A stretch of DNA of 64,000 bases, taken from the NCBI RefSeq assembly GCF_012843905.1, contig NZ_JABAGC010000007.1:1-64000 (forward strand), written 5' to 3'. The position numbers and the translations under genes are program-made. This DNA comes from Clostridium sp. SM-530-WT-3G (lineage in GTDB: Bacteria; Bacillota; Clostridia; Clostridiales; Clostridiaceae). Below the pieces are notes generated by a model, which saw only the letters and a program-made list of their open reading frames with translations, was not told the DNA's origin and did not search any database. Shown piece by piece: positions 33,885 through 43,478 of this stretch (positions are counted from its first letter, which is position 1; every line of letters begins with the position of its first letter).

Positions 33885-35246
33885 TTACCATAATTTATTA
33901 ATATAGCCTTTTGAATGTAAGTACTTTCTATAATTTATCATTGCAGTATAAGTTGCAAGTACATAAACTTTTTTACAAGATGAAGCTTTTAACTTTTCGG
34001 TTAATTTTTCATAATCATCTTCTAAAATAAACTTATTTGTATCAAGTCCAGCAACTTTAAGTCTTACGGCCATATCATACATTCTCATTCCAGATATAAA
34101 GATATCATGTATATTTAGTGAAGATATTTTTTCGAAATTAACGTCCCATATCCATGATACATCACGTCCATCAGCATAATTATCATTTAGCATGAATACT
34201 GCAGAGAATTCATCTTGATTTAAAAATAATGTATCTAGTGCTTGATTATAACCAGCTGGGTTTTTAACCAATATTATTTGAACATCTTTATCATCTATTT
34301 TTATTTGTTCTTGTCTTCCGAAACTTGAACTTTGATTTTGAAGAGAAGATGTAATTACTGAATCATCTACGCCTAATTCTTTTGCAATTGAATATGCACA
34401 AAGACCATTATATATGTTGTAAGCTCCTGATTGACTTATTAAAACATCAGTATCATTAATTCTTACAGATGAGCTAGTTGGAGTCAATTCATATATTTCA
34501 TTGACAGCATACGAAAGTTTAGCACGTTTATAACCGCATTCAGGACAATAGAAATCACCTAAATGATTGTATGTTACAAAATTATAAGAATAAGGTGCTT
34601 TACAGAATTTACAGAACTTTGCATCAGCATTTAAATCTAATGAATTATTTTCATGGATAGGAACATTAAATCCATAATAAATACATGGATTTTTTACATT
34701 TAATTTTCCAAGAAGTGATTCGTCTCCATTTAAAACAAGCTTAGATTCTGGAACTTTTTCTACACCTTCTAAGATCTTAACAAGAGTAGTATAAACTTCA
34801 CCATATCTATCAAGCTGATCTCTAAATAGATTAGTAATAGTTATTATTTCTGGTGTTAAGTATTCAGTTATAAATTTTACATTTGCTTCATCAACTTCAA
34901 TTACAGCATAAGCATTCTTAGGACGTTTAAAGAATCTGAAGTTTGAGATAAAGCAGGCTACGATTCCAGGATATAGATTAGCACCAGTATTATTAGTAAT
35001 TACGTTAAAACCATTTTCCTTTAATATGTTGTAAATCATACTTGTAGTTGTAGTTTTTCCGTTTGTGCCGGTAACTAAGATTACCTTATATCCTTGGCTT
35101 ACTGTTTTTAAGATTGTTTTATCAATTTTTAATGCTATTTTTCCGGGGAAATTACTGCCACCTTTCATGAGGTGTTTTGCAAGGAAAGCAGTAACCTTGG
35201 ATGAAAATATGCTTAAAATAGATTTGATATTAATAGTTCTCACCAC
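33885..35246 (-). CDS. murT: lipid II isoglutaminyl synthase, Mur ligase subunit
   Basis: A 453-residue Mur-ligase-like ATPase that works with GatD on the cytoplasmic face to amidate lipid II. The P-loop VTGTNGKTTTTSM lies at residues 58-70, and VIEVDEANVKFI and TNLFRDQLDRYGE follow. A four-Cys insert (CKFCKAPY, then FYCPECGYKRAKL, about 211-240) is the zinc ribbon typical of MurT. The C-terminal DUF1727 domain contacts GatD. The operon is murT-gatD, convergent with the deacetylase gene. Confidence 0.95.
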   Translation of the reverse strand: MVRTINIKSILSIFSSKVTAFLAKHLMKGGSNFPGKIALKIDKTILKTVSQGYKVILVTGTNGKTTTTSMIYNILKENGFNVITNNTGANLYPGIVACFISNFRFFKRPKNAYAVIEVDEANVKFITEYLTPEIITITNLFRDQLDRYGEVYTTLVKILEGVEKVPESKLVLNGDESLLGKLNVKNPCIYYGFNVPIHENNSLDLNADAKFCKFCKAPYSYNFVTYNHLGDFYCPECGYKRAKLSYAVNEIYELTPTSSSVRINDTDVLISQSGAYNIYNGLCAYSIAKELGVDDSVITSSLQNQSSSFGRQEQIKIDDKDVQIILVKNPAGYNQALDTLFLNQDEFSAVFMLNDNYADGRDVSWIWDVNFEKISSLNIHDIFISGMRMYDMAVRLKVAGLDTNKFILEDDYEKLTEKLKASSCKKVYVLATYTAMINYRKYLHSKGYINKLW

Positions 35247-35588
35247 CTAAACAAATTTATAAAAAATTTAATATTGCAATTTATTATATAAATTTTATAG
35301 AAACCTAAAATTAAACTTACGAAATAAACTGGGCAATACAATTCAAAATAAGTATAGCAAAAATATTATTATATTAAAATATCATTATATTAAAAGTTAT
35401 AAACAAAAGAAATAGGAAATTTATTATTTTAATATTTTGGACTAAATATTAGAAATATAAACATTAACTATATGGTAAATAATACAATGATAATAAAAAT
35501 GAAAAACATAATTTGGAAAGGGAGATTTTATATTGACTAGTTTAATTAAAAAAACATAATTTATTGAATCTTCAAATCCTTTACATAA
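35247..35588. other. intergenic; short leader-like frame
   Basis: AT-rich, no gene of size. GGAAAGGGAG (35515-35524) precedes TTG at 35534 by nine bases, opening an eight-codon frame MTSLIKKT ending at TAA 35558-35560. It may be chance or a leader peptide. The murT promoter must also be here. Confidence 0.3.
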
Positions 35589-35617
35589 TTGTTTTATTGT
35601 CTGATATAGCCTATAAT
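35589..35617 (+). promoter_or_regulatory. sigma-A-type promoter of zapA
   Basis: TTGTTT (35589-35594), 17-bp spacer, TATAAT (35612-35617). The ATG is 44 bp further, behind ACGAGGTG. Confidence 0.65.
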
Positions 35618-35660
35618 TAAAATAAATCAAAGAAAGAATTTTACGAGGTGTTATATTATT

Positions 35661-37688
35661 ATGATAAAAGTAACAGTTAATATAAATGGCATGAGCTATA
35701 ATTTGAAAGGTGAAAAGGACGAAAAATACTTACTTGCAGTTGCTAACTATGTTGATGGGAGAATCAAAGAAATCACTAGTAAAAAATCTGGATTAAGCTT
35801 AAACGATGCTACTGTACTTGCAGCGGTTAATATAGCTGATGAATTATATGAAACTGATGAAGAACTTGATATTGCTAAAAAAGAAAATGATAGTATCAAA
35901 GTAGAAAATGAAGAGCTTAAAAAGAAAATAGATGAATACTTGAAAAAAGTTGAACAATATGAAAAGCAGAATAATGATATAAAAGAGGATTTCTCGTTAA
36001 AAGAAGCAGAATTACATGAAAAATATAAGAATCAAGAAGTTAATTATAAGAAATTATGTGAAGAAATAAATAAGCTTAAAGAAGACAATGAAGCACTAAT
36101 AAAGAAAAATAAAGAAATAACAGATGATGCTAAAAAGAATAAAAATGCTAATGATTCCCTTAATAAAGAATTAAGTGAAATAAGAGAAAAGACTAAGATT
36201 ATTTATAAAAAAGTAGATGATGCCAAGAATAAAGAACATAGACTGAATAGAGAACTTCAACAAGCTAATGATAGAGTTAAGACTTTAAATAATAAATTTG
36301 TAACTGTTAAAGAAGAAAGAGATAAATTAAGTGATGAATTAAAATCTCTAACAAAAACAAATCTTGAAATTGCTTCAGCACTTGAAGAAATGACTATTAC
36401 TAAAACAGATGTAGATAAGAAGAATAGTGAATTAGAAGCAAAAACTATATCTATGGAAAATGAACATTCGAAGATAAAAGAAAATCTTACTAAGGAAAAT
36501 TCAGAATTAAAAATAGAATTAGAAAGTATCAAAAATTCTTTAGAAAAAGAAATTGATGAATTAAAGAATAAATTTGAAAATCAAGTTAAGAATAATCAAG
36601 AATTATTAGATCAATATAATTCTTGCAAAAAGGATTTACAAGAGCTTAACGAAACGTATACTAATACTGATAATGAATTAAGTGAGTGCAAAAAGAAGTT
36701 TGAAAATCAAATTAGTGCGTCAGAAGAAATGGCTAAGAAGACTGCAACTGAAAAAGATGCTTTAAAAAATAAGATTGAAGAACTTATAATCACAGAAAAA
36801 AATCTAAATACTTCATTAAAGAATGAACAAGATAAAGTTAATAAATTATTAGAAGAAGTGAATAAGAACACTTTGGAAAAATCAGAATTAAATAAACAGT
36901 TGAATAATTTATCTGATAAATATGATAAACAAGAAAAGGAATATAATAATAAATTAAATATTTTATCTAAGGAAAATGAAGAATTAAATAAGAAGTTTGA
37001 AGAACTTTCTTCTAACAAATATTTATTGGAAGAAGAAGTTAGAGTATTAAAGTCTAATGAAGAAAAAATGCAAAGTGAGCTGGCAGGTCTTACAGATGCA
37101 AATGATGGATTATCAGAAGAAATAGAAGCATTACAGTATGCAAAAGAAAAACTTGAAAATGAAATAAATTTATCTAAGAAAGAAAATGAAAAACTTGAAA
37201 GTCAACTTGCAGAAAATAAAGAATATAGTGAAAATGAAATTTCTTCAAAAAATGAAAAAATAAATCACTTAAATAGTGAATTGGAAAGCAAAGAAATAAG
37301 TCTTAAAAAACTTAACGAGGAACTTGAAAGTAAGATATCAACTACGATAAAATTAGAAAAAGAACTTGAAGATAAACAAGATATACTTTTAAATTTAAAG
37401 AGAGATATTGAAGAAAAAGAATTTAAGATAAATGAAGTGTATAGTGAATTAGAAAAAGTTACATATGAATATGAAGAACAAACAAAAGTATTAAATGAAT
37501 GTAAAGAGAAAATGGAAGAACTTAAGACACAAAAAGAAGAATTTGAAGCAGAAAACAATAAGTTGAATGAAGATGCTAGAACATCTCAGCATAGATTATT
37601 TGAACTTCAAGCAAAAATAATAGACAGTGAAGTAGAAATTGCAAGATTAAAGAGTATACAGGTTGGTCCAATAGTAAAAAGAAGATAA
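35661..37688 (+). CDS. zapA: ZapA-domain division protein with giant coiled coil
   Basis: The protein has 675 residues, several times the usual ZapA length of ~85-200. Residues 1 to about 80 are a clear ZapA domain: KVTVNINGMSYNLKGEKDEKYLLAVANYVDGRIKEI, then LSLNDATVLAAVNIADELYE. ZapA binds FtsZ and bundles its filaments at midcell. From about residue 65 to 665 the chain is nearly unbroken Glu/Lys/Asn/Leu heptad repeat without Pro, which would make a rod up to about 90 nm long. No membrane segment occurs. It ends QVGPIVKRR. It has its own promoter and terminator, so it is a single-gene unit. Confidence 0.88.
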   Translation: MIKVTVNINGMSYNLKGEKDEKYLLAVANYVDGRIKEITSKKSGLSLNDATVLAAVNIADELYETDEELDIAKKENDSIKVENEELKKKIDEYLKKVEQYEKQNNDIKEDFSLKEAELHEKYKNQEVNYKKLCEEINKLKEDNEALIKKNKEITDDAKKNKNANDSLNKELSEIREKTKIIYKKVDDAKNKEHRLNRELQQANDRVKTLNNKFVTVKEERDKLSDELKSLTKTNLEIASALEEMTITKTDVDKKNSELEAKTISMENEHSKIKENLTKENSELKIELESIKNSLEKEIDELKNKFENQVKNNQELLDQYNSCKKDLQELNETYTNTDNELSECKKKFENQISASEEMAKKTATEKDALKNKIEELIITEKNLNTSLKNEQDKVNKLLEEVNKNTLEKSELNKQLNNLSDKYDKQEKEYNNKLNILSKENEELNKKFEELSSNKYLLEEEVRVLKSNEEKMQSELAGLTDANDGLSEEIEALQYAKEKLENEINLSKKENEKLESQLAENKEYSENEISSKNEKINHLNSELESKEISLKKLNEELESKISTTIKLEKELEDKQDILLNLKRDIEEKEFKINEVYSELEKVTYEYEEQTKVLNECKEKMEELKTQKEEFEAENNKLNEDARTSQHRLFELQAKIIDSEVEIARLKSIQVGPIVKRR

Positions 37689-37691
37689 TAT

Positions 37692-37740
37692 TAAAATAAA
37701 GAAGCCTAGAGATTTGAAAAGTCTAGGCTTCTTTATTTTA
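37692..37740 (+). terminator. terminator of zapA, bidirectional
   Basis: Nineteen-base perfect arms 37692-37710 and 37722-37740 (core AAGAAGCCTAGA/TCTAGGCTTCTT). It can also serve the convergent gene ending at 37747. Confidence 0.92.
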
Positions 37741-37746
37741 ATATAT

Positions 37747-38103
37747 TTAATGTTCAATATTGTTTAGAGTATAATTTACTTTTAATGTATCATCATCATT
37801 TTCTATTGTTAAAACTAAGGGGCTTAAGTCATCATGCCATAGGCTGTCATAAGCCAATACACTTTTTTCTTCACCATCATTTACATTATAAACTAAAAAT
37901 AGTTTAGTAGGTTTTTCTAAATAATCAATCAGTAAACTTTTTTTTAATTGTTGTCCTTTGGGTAAATTTAATATTTTTAAAACAGGCCTTTCGAATCCTT
38001 CGTATGATAAATGTATATTGTTTAAATTAGTATTTGTTTTGTTTATTACGATTACATCTTTAAATAGTTTTGATGAATTTGATATTACGTTAGTTATTGC
38101 CAT
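37747..38103 (-). CDS. hypothetical protein
   Basis: I do not recognise this 118-residue soluble protein. It is strand-rich (FKDVIVINKTNTNLNNIHLSY, KLFLVYNVNDGEEKSVLAYDS, LVLTIENDDDTLKVNYTLNN) and lacks a signal peptide, which suggests a small beta-sandwich. On the minus strand GGAGTG precedes the ATG. It is convergent with zapA and shares its terminator. Similar small proteins occur in clostridia as far as I can recall, without known function. Confidence 0.65.
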   Translation of the reverse strand: MAITNVISNSSKLFKDVIVINKTNTNLNNIHLSYEGFERPVLKILNLPKGQQLKKSLLIDYLEKPTKLFLVYNVNDGEEKSVLAYDSLWHDDLSPLVLTIENDDDTLKVNYTLNNIEH

Positions 38104-38376
38104 AAATTCACACTCCTATAAAATTAAATTTATTTATATAATTTTATAATTGGCAAAAAAATATAAATTATAATAAAATTATGTTTTTATAAAAAATTTA
38201 TAATCAGTAATAAGCACTATAATAATATATAATATTATTAACTTGACGCATTTATATCTAATGGTTAAGATTTAATATCATAAACATTATTTTATTAATT
38301 AAATGTTTTGGACATATATTTTGGTTGATAAAGTGAATATCTTCTAAAAAAAGAAGATTTACTTAGGAGGAAAAAT

Positions 38377-40743
38377 ATGAATAAGATTGAATTATTAGCT
38401 CCAGCAGGAAGTTGGGAAAGCTTAATTGCAGCTGTAAATAATGGAGCAAATGCAATATATCTTGGTGGAAGCAAGTTCTCTGCAAGAGCTTATGCTTCTA
38501 ATTTTGATAATGAAACTATGATGAAGGCTGTTGATTATGCTCATAGTTATGGTTTAAAAGTTCATGTAACTATGAATACGCTTTTAAAACAGAATGAATT
38601 ACAAGAAGCATTAAAATATGTAGGATATTTGTATGAAATAGGTGTTGATGCACTTATTATTCAAGATACAGGCCTTATAAGCCTAATCAAAAGCGTATAT
38701 CCAGATTTTGAGCTACATGCATCAACTCAATTAACTGTTCATAATGGAGAAGGAGCTCTTTATTATAGAGAAAAGGGACTTCATAGAATAGTTTTATCTA
38801 GAGAACTTACATTAGATGAAATAAAGCATATTTCTACTGATTTGGCAATAGAAACAGAAATGTTTGTTCATGGAGCTCTTTGCGTATGTTATTCAGGACA
38901 ATGTTTAATGAGTTCAATGATTGGTGGAAGAAGTGGAAATAGATGAAGATGTGCTCAAAGTTGCAGAATGCAGTATACATTAAAGGGTGAGCATTCAGGT
39001 GAAAAAAAAGGATATCTTTTAAGCCCTAAGGATACGTGTTTAATTGATGATATAGATGGAATTATAAAAAGTGGCGTAGCTTCGTTAAAACTTGAAGGAA
39101 GAATGAAGAAACCTGAATATGTTGCAGGAGTAACTCAAACTTATAGAAAAGCTATTGATAGAGTAGAAAAAAATATGAAATTTGATTTAAAAAAAGGAAG
39201 AAAGGATTTAGCGCAACTTTTTAACAGAGAGGGATTTGCAAAAGCATATCTTTATAAAAATGTTGGAAGAGATATGATGAGCTTTAATTATCCCAAAAAT
39301 ACAGGCGTATTTATTGGAAAGGTTCAAGATAATGGCGAAGTTATATTAGAAGAAAATGTGGGCTTAGGTGATGGAATAAGATTTGATGATGATGGATTCA
39401 CTCTAAGCAAAATTATGCTTAAGGGAAAAGAAGTTAAGGAAGCATACAAAGGCGATAGAGTTAAGCTTTTCCCAACAGGAGGATATAAAAAGGGCTATAG
39501 ATTATTTAAAATGTCTGATAAGAAGCTTTATGATGAATTAAAAGACTATACAAAGCCATATTTAAGAAAAATAGAGATGAAAGCAGAGGTTGAATTTAAG
39601 GTTAATGCACCTCTTGTAATAAAGACTTTTTATAATGGGAAAGAATATAAGGCATATGGTGAAATAGTAGAAGAAGCAACTAATAAGCCATTATCAAGAG
39701 AAAGAGTAGAAGAAGCTTTAAAGAAATCAGGAGAAATACCATACAAATTTAGTAAAATTGATTTTGTAGTATTTGATGATGGATTTATAAGAATTGCCTC
39801 ATTAAATAATTTAAGAAGAGAATTATTTGAAAAAATATTAAAAGATAATACAAGTGCTTATAGAAGAAAGCGTGTGATGAAAGAAATAAAAGAAAAAACA
39901 GCAAAATTTGATGGTGAACTTGGATATATATACAGTTGCGTTACAAAAGATCAGCTTAAGGCATTGATTGAAGATGATGAAGTTGAAAACATAGCTTTAG
40001 ATATATTCTACAGCAGAATTAAAGGAAGCTTAAATAAGGGTGATCTAAAGGAAGCATTTGAAACTTTAAAGGGACGTAATAAGAATATATTATTAAAACT
40101 TCCTGAAATAATAAAAGAAGAATTTGACTTTATAGTAAAGGTAATAGATGAGCTAACTCCATACATAAACGGAATAATTACATCTAATGCTGGAATAATC
40201 AGATTATATAAGGATAAATTATTTATTATAGGTGATTATAAACTTAATATATTTAACCATGAAAGTGCAGAATTCTATAGCGAAGATATAGATATACCTT
40301 GTTTAAGCTTAGAGTTAAATAGAAAAGAAATAAAAGAAACTATGAAAGATATGAAGTGTAATGTTGGAGTAAATATATATGGAAAGACTGAACTTATGGT
40401 AAGTGAATACTGTCCAGTAGGAAGTACTTTTGGTGAAAAGTCTGCTAAAAAGGAATGTAGTGGGGCATGTATGACAGATAATTTTACACTTATAGATAGA
40501 ATGAATGAAAAGTTTAGAGTTTTATGTGATAATTACTGTAGAAGTCATATATTAAATTCACTTCCTATTAATTTAATAGAAGAAGTAGATGAAATGAGAG
40601 GATTTAATATTTCAAATTTTAGAATAGATTTTTTAGATGAAACTTACGAAGAAGTTAAGGATGTATTAAATCAAGTTAAGACTGGAAAGAAAAACGAAAA
40701 TAAAATGTATACAAAAGGCCACTATAGAAGAGGAGTGGAATAA
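38377..40743 (+). pseudogene. U32-family peptidase/RlhA-like, interrupted by TGA
   Basis: One frame spans 38377-40743 (788 positions) with a single internal stop, TGA at 38944-38946. Before it, ELLAPAGSWESLIAAVNNGANAIYLGG and HASTQLTVHNGEGALYYREKGLHRIVLSRELTL are clear U32 motifs, then VHGALCVCYSGQCLMSSMIGGRSGNR. After it, RCAQSCRMQY continues the conserved GNRGRCAQPCR motif, so the stop occupies a Gly codon (GGA to TGA fits). A DUF3656-like part follows, as in RlhA, which hydroxylates a 23S rRNA cytidine in E. coli. The 591-codon second half is intact; its first ATG (38968) lacks a ribosome site. A recent nonsense mutation, a sequence error or readthrough could each explain it. Confidence 0.85.
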
Positions 40744-40890
40744 CAGTAACAGTTAACAGTTTTCAGTTAACAGTTAACAGTTGTGGAACAAAATTTTTAG
40801 GCAGATTTTGAAGAAATATATTAAGAAGATATTGTGCATGCACAATATCACCCAAAAATTGTTAACTGTTACTTGTTACCTGTTAACTGA
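40741..40890. repeat. AGTTAAC-array inverted repeat, copy B
   Basis: The left array 40741-40782 has repeated CAGTTAA/AACAGTT units. The right array 40859-40890 is its inverted counterpart (TTGTTAACTGTTACTTGTTA...). A 22-bp perfect palindrome with core ATTGTGCATGCACAAT lies inside at 40828-40849. The element sits directly upstream of mutS2. Confidence 0.8.
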
Positions 40891-40908
40891 GGAAAGTCGG
40901 GTGTTTTT

Positions 40909-43269
40909 ATGAATGAAAAAAGTTTAAGAATCTTAGAATTTAATAAAATAAAAGAAAAAATAAAAACTTATGCACGTACACAAGCAGGAAAAGAAAAAAT
41001 AGAAGCTTTAAAGCCATTTGATAATTTATATGAATTAAATAATAAACTTGAGGAAACAGATGAGGCACTTCAAGTATTAATAGGTAAGGGAAATCCACCT
41101 TTAGAAGGGCTATTTGATATTCATGAAGGTATTGAAAGAGCTAGAAAAGGTGGAACTTTAACACCAGGTCAGCTTTTAAGAATAGGAAGCACATTAAGAG
41201 CTACAAGAAACATGAAGGAATTTTTTAAAAGAGAAGAAAATGAGCAACCTTATGAAAGATTAGAAGATTTAGCATATATACTTACTCCAATAAAACCTCT
41301 TGAAGATGAAATAGAAAGATCTATTGTTTCAGAAGAAGAAGTAAGTGATAAGGCGAGTCCTACTTTGCATGCTATAAGAAGAAGCTTAAAGGAAAAGAAC
41401 TCATCTGTAAGAGAAAAAGTAAGTTCTATTGTAAGAAGCAACTCTAAGTATTTACAAGATGATTTATATACAATGAGAGGGGATAGATATGTAATCCCTG
41501 TAAAATCAGAATATAAGAGTGCGGTACCAGGTATTGTACACGATCAAAGTTCAACAGGTGCTACTTTCTTTATAGAACCTATGAGTTTAGTTAATTTAAA
41601 CAATGAAATTAGAGAACTAATGCTTAAAGAAAAAGCTGAGATAGAAAGAATACTAGCAGCATTATCTTTAAAAGTAAAACAGAACAGCGATACATGTTTA
41701 AGCAACTTTAAAATGCTTGTAGAATTTGATTTTATATTTGCAAAAGCTAGATATGGAGAAAGACTTAATGCAGCTAAGCCTGTAATAAGGGAAGACGGTA
41801 GTTTTAATATATTATCGGGAAGACATCCTTTAATTGATGATGATAAAGTTGTACCATCAGATGTTTATTTAGGTGGTGAATTTGACACATTAATGATTAC
41901 AGGACCTAATACTGGTGGTAAGACTGTTACTATAAAAATGGTAGGTTTACTTCATATTATGGGCCTTAGTGGATTATTAATTCCAGCGAGAGATAATTCA
42001 TCGATTGCATTTTTCAGTGAAGTATTTGCTGAAATAGGAGATGAGCAAAGTATAGAACAAAGTTTATCTACATTCTCATCACATATGACTAATATAGTTG
42101 AAATAATGAAACATGTTGATAATAATTCACTTGTATTATTTGATGAAATTGGTTCTGGTACAGATCCAGCAGAAGGTACGGCTCTTGCAGTTTCAATACT
42201 TGAAACATTAAGAGCAAGAGGAGCAAAACTTATTGCTACAACTCACTACAGTGAACTTAAAGCATATGCATTAAAAACAGATGGAGTAGAAAATGCTTCT
42301 GTAGAATTTGATATTGAAACATTAAAGCCAACATATAGATTATTAATTGGTGTTCCAGGTAAATCTAATGCATTTGAAATTTCTAAGAGATTGGGATTAG
42401 CTGAAGGTGTAATTAGAAGAGCAAAAGCATATATGTCAGAAGAAAATCTTCAATTTGAAAATCTAATAAGAGATTTACAAGAAAAAAGTATTGTTGCTAA
42501 GAAGGAAGCTAGAGATGCTGAAATGTTTAAAAAAGAAGCTAAAGAATTAAAAGCAAGATATGAAGATAAACTTCAAAGACTTGAAAAGACAAGAGAAAAG
42601 GCTTATATGGATGCAAGACATGAGGCTAAGCAGATTATTTCAGATGCAAAGGATGAAGCTGATGAGATATTAAAAGCAATGAGAGCATTAGAAAAAATGG
42701 GGATTTCAGGTGGTGGAAGAGCTAGACTTGAAGAGGAACGTAAAAAGCTTAAGGATAGCTTAGAAGCAAAAGAAAAAGGTTTAAGTAAAATGAAAGAAAA
42801 TGAAGGAGAAGCGCTAAAGAAAGTAACTTTAGGCATGGAAGCATTCCTTCCTTCATTAAATCAAAAGGTAATTGTAGTTTCTATGCCTGATAATAAGGGT
42901 GAAGTTCAAGTTGAAGCTGGTATTATGAAGATAAGTGTTAAACTTAAAGATTTAAGACAATCTAAAGAAACTAAAGTAGAAAAAGTTAAGAGAAAAAGAG
43001 AAGTTAAATTAAACTTAAGTAATATAGAATCTAGAGTAGATTTAAGAGGGTTAGATGCTGAAGAAGCATGCTATAAGACTGATAAATATCTAGATGATGC
43101 ATATAGAGCAAACTTGGGAGAAGTAACTATAGTTCATGGAAAAGGTACTGGTGTCCTAAGAAATGCAATAACAGCAATGTTAAAGAGACATCCACATGTA
43201 AAAACATTTAGACTTGGTGTCTATGGTGAAGGTGGAGACGGTGTTACTGTTGTAGAATTAAAAGCGTAA
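40909..43269 (+). CDS. mutS2: MutS2 ATPase/endonuclease
   Basis: The protein has 786 residues, the usual MutS2 size. MutS2 lacks the mismatch-reading domain of MutS; it restrains recombination and, in Bacillus, rescues collided ribosomes. Walker A is ITGPNTGGKTVT near residue 334, Walker B ends SLVLFDEIGSGTDPAEGTALA, and TTHYSELKAYA follows. A long coiled coil occupies about 510-640. The C-terminal Smr nuclease domain (about 705-786) has VDLRGLDAEEA and VHGKGTGVLRNAI. Two AGTTAAC-array repeats bracket it, one ending 18 bp before its ATG and the other beginning just after its stop. Confidence 0.96.
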   Translation: MNEKSLRILEFNKIKEKIKTYARTQAGKEKIEALKPFDNLYELNNKLEETDEALQVLIGKGNPPLEGLFDIHEGIERARKGGTLTPGQLLRIGSTLRATRNMKEFFKREENEQPYERLEDLAYILTPIKPLEDEIERSIVSEEEVSDKASPTLHAIRRSLKEKNSSVREKVSSIVRSNSKYLQDDLYTMRGDRYVIPVKSEYKSAVPGIVHDQSSTGATFFIEPMSLVNLNNEIRELMLKEKAEIERILAALSLKVKQNSDTCLSNFKMLVEFDFIFAKARYGERLNAAKPVIREDGSFNILSGRHPLIDDDKVVPSDVYLGGEFDTLMITGPNTGGKTVTIKMVGLLHIMGLSGLLIPARDNSSIAFFSEVFAEIGDEQSIEQSLSTFSSHMTNIVEIMKHVDNNSLVLFDEIGSGTDPAEGTALAVSILETLRARGAKLIATTHYSELKAYALKTDGVENASVEFDIETLKPTYRLLIGVPGKSNAFEISKRLGLAEGVIRRAKAYMSEENLQFENLIRDLQEKSIVAKKEARDAEMFKKEAKELKARYEDKLQRLEKTREKAYMDARHEAKQIISDAKDEADEILKAMRALEKMGISGGGRARLEEERKKLKDSLEAKEKGLSKMKENEGEALKKVTLGMEAFLPSLNQKVIVVSMPDNKGEVQVEAGIMKISVKLKDLRQSKETKVEKVKRKREVKLNLSNIESRVDLRGLDAEEACYKTDKYLDDAYRANLGEVTIVHGKGTGVLRNAITAMLKRHPHVKTFRLGVYGEGGDGVTVVELKA

Positions 43270-43273
43270 TTAG

Positions 43274-43461
43274 TTCAGTTAACAGTTAACAAGTAACAGT
43301 TAATAGTTAACAGTTTTTGAGGAGGTAAATATGCTATGGCATATTTACCTTATGTAATTTATTGTATTATAATTAATTGTGGTTTTTGTATATTTAAGGA
43401 AATATAAATTTAAAGATATCACGTAAAGTGATATCCACAACAACTGTTAACTGACAACTGT
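43274..43461. repeat. AGTTAAC-array inverted repeat, copy C
   Basis: The left array 43274-43313 (TTCAGTTAACAGTTAACAAG then TAACAGTTAATAGTTAACAG) pairs in part with the right array 43441-43460 (CAACTGTTAACTGACAACTG). Inside are two hairpins: AGGTAAATATGC/GCATATTTACCT (about 43323-43350) and GATATCAC/GTGATATC (about 43416-43436). It lies between mutS2 and the DUF523 gene. Confidence 0.8.
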
Positions 43462-43478
43462 AGAAAGGTAGGTATAAT

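Noticed and set aside
36257-37558. Several minus-strand Ser/Phe-rich frames opposite zapA
   Set aside because: They are antisense to the Glu/Lys-rich coiled coil and show no start signals.
38944-38990. SECIS-like stem-loop after the U32 TGA
   Set aside because: Only weak ATGTGC/GCAGTATACAT pairing with bulges can be drawn; there is no stable apical loop of the bacterial kind.
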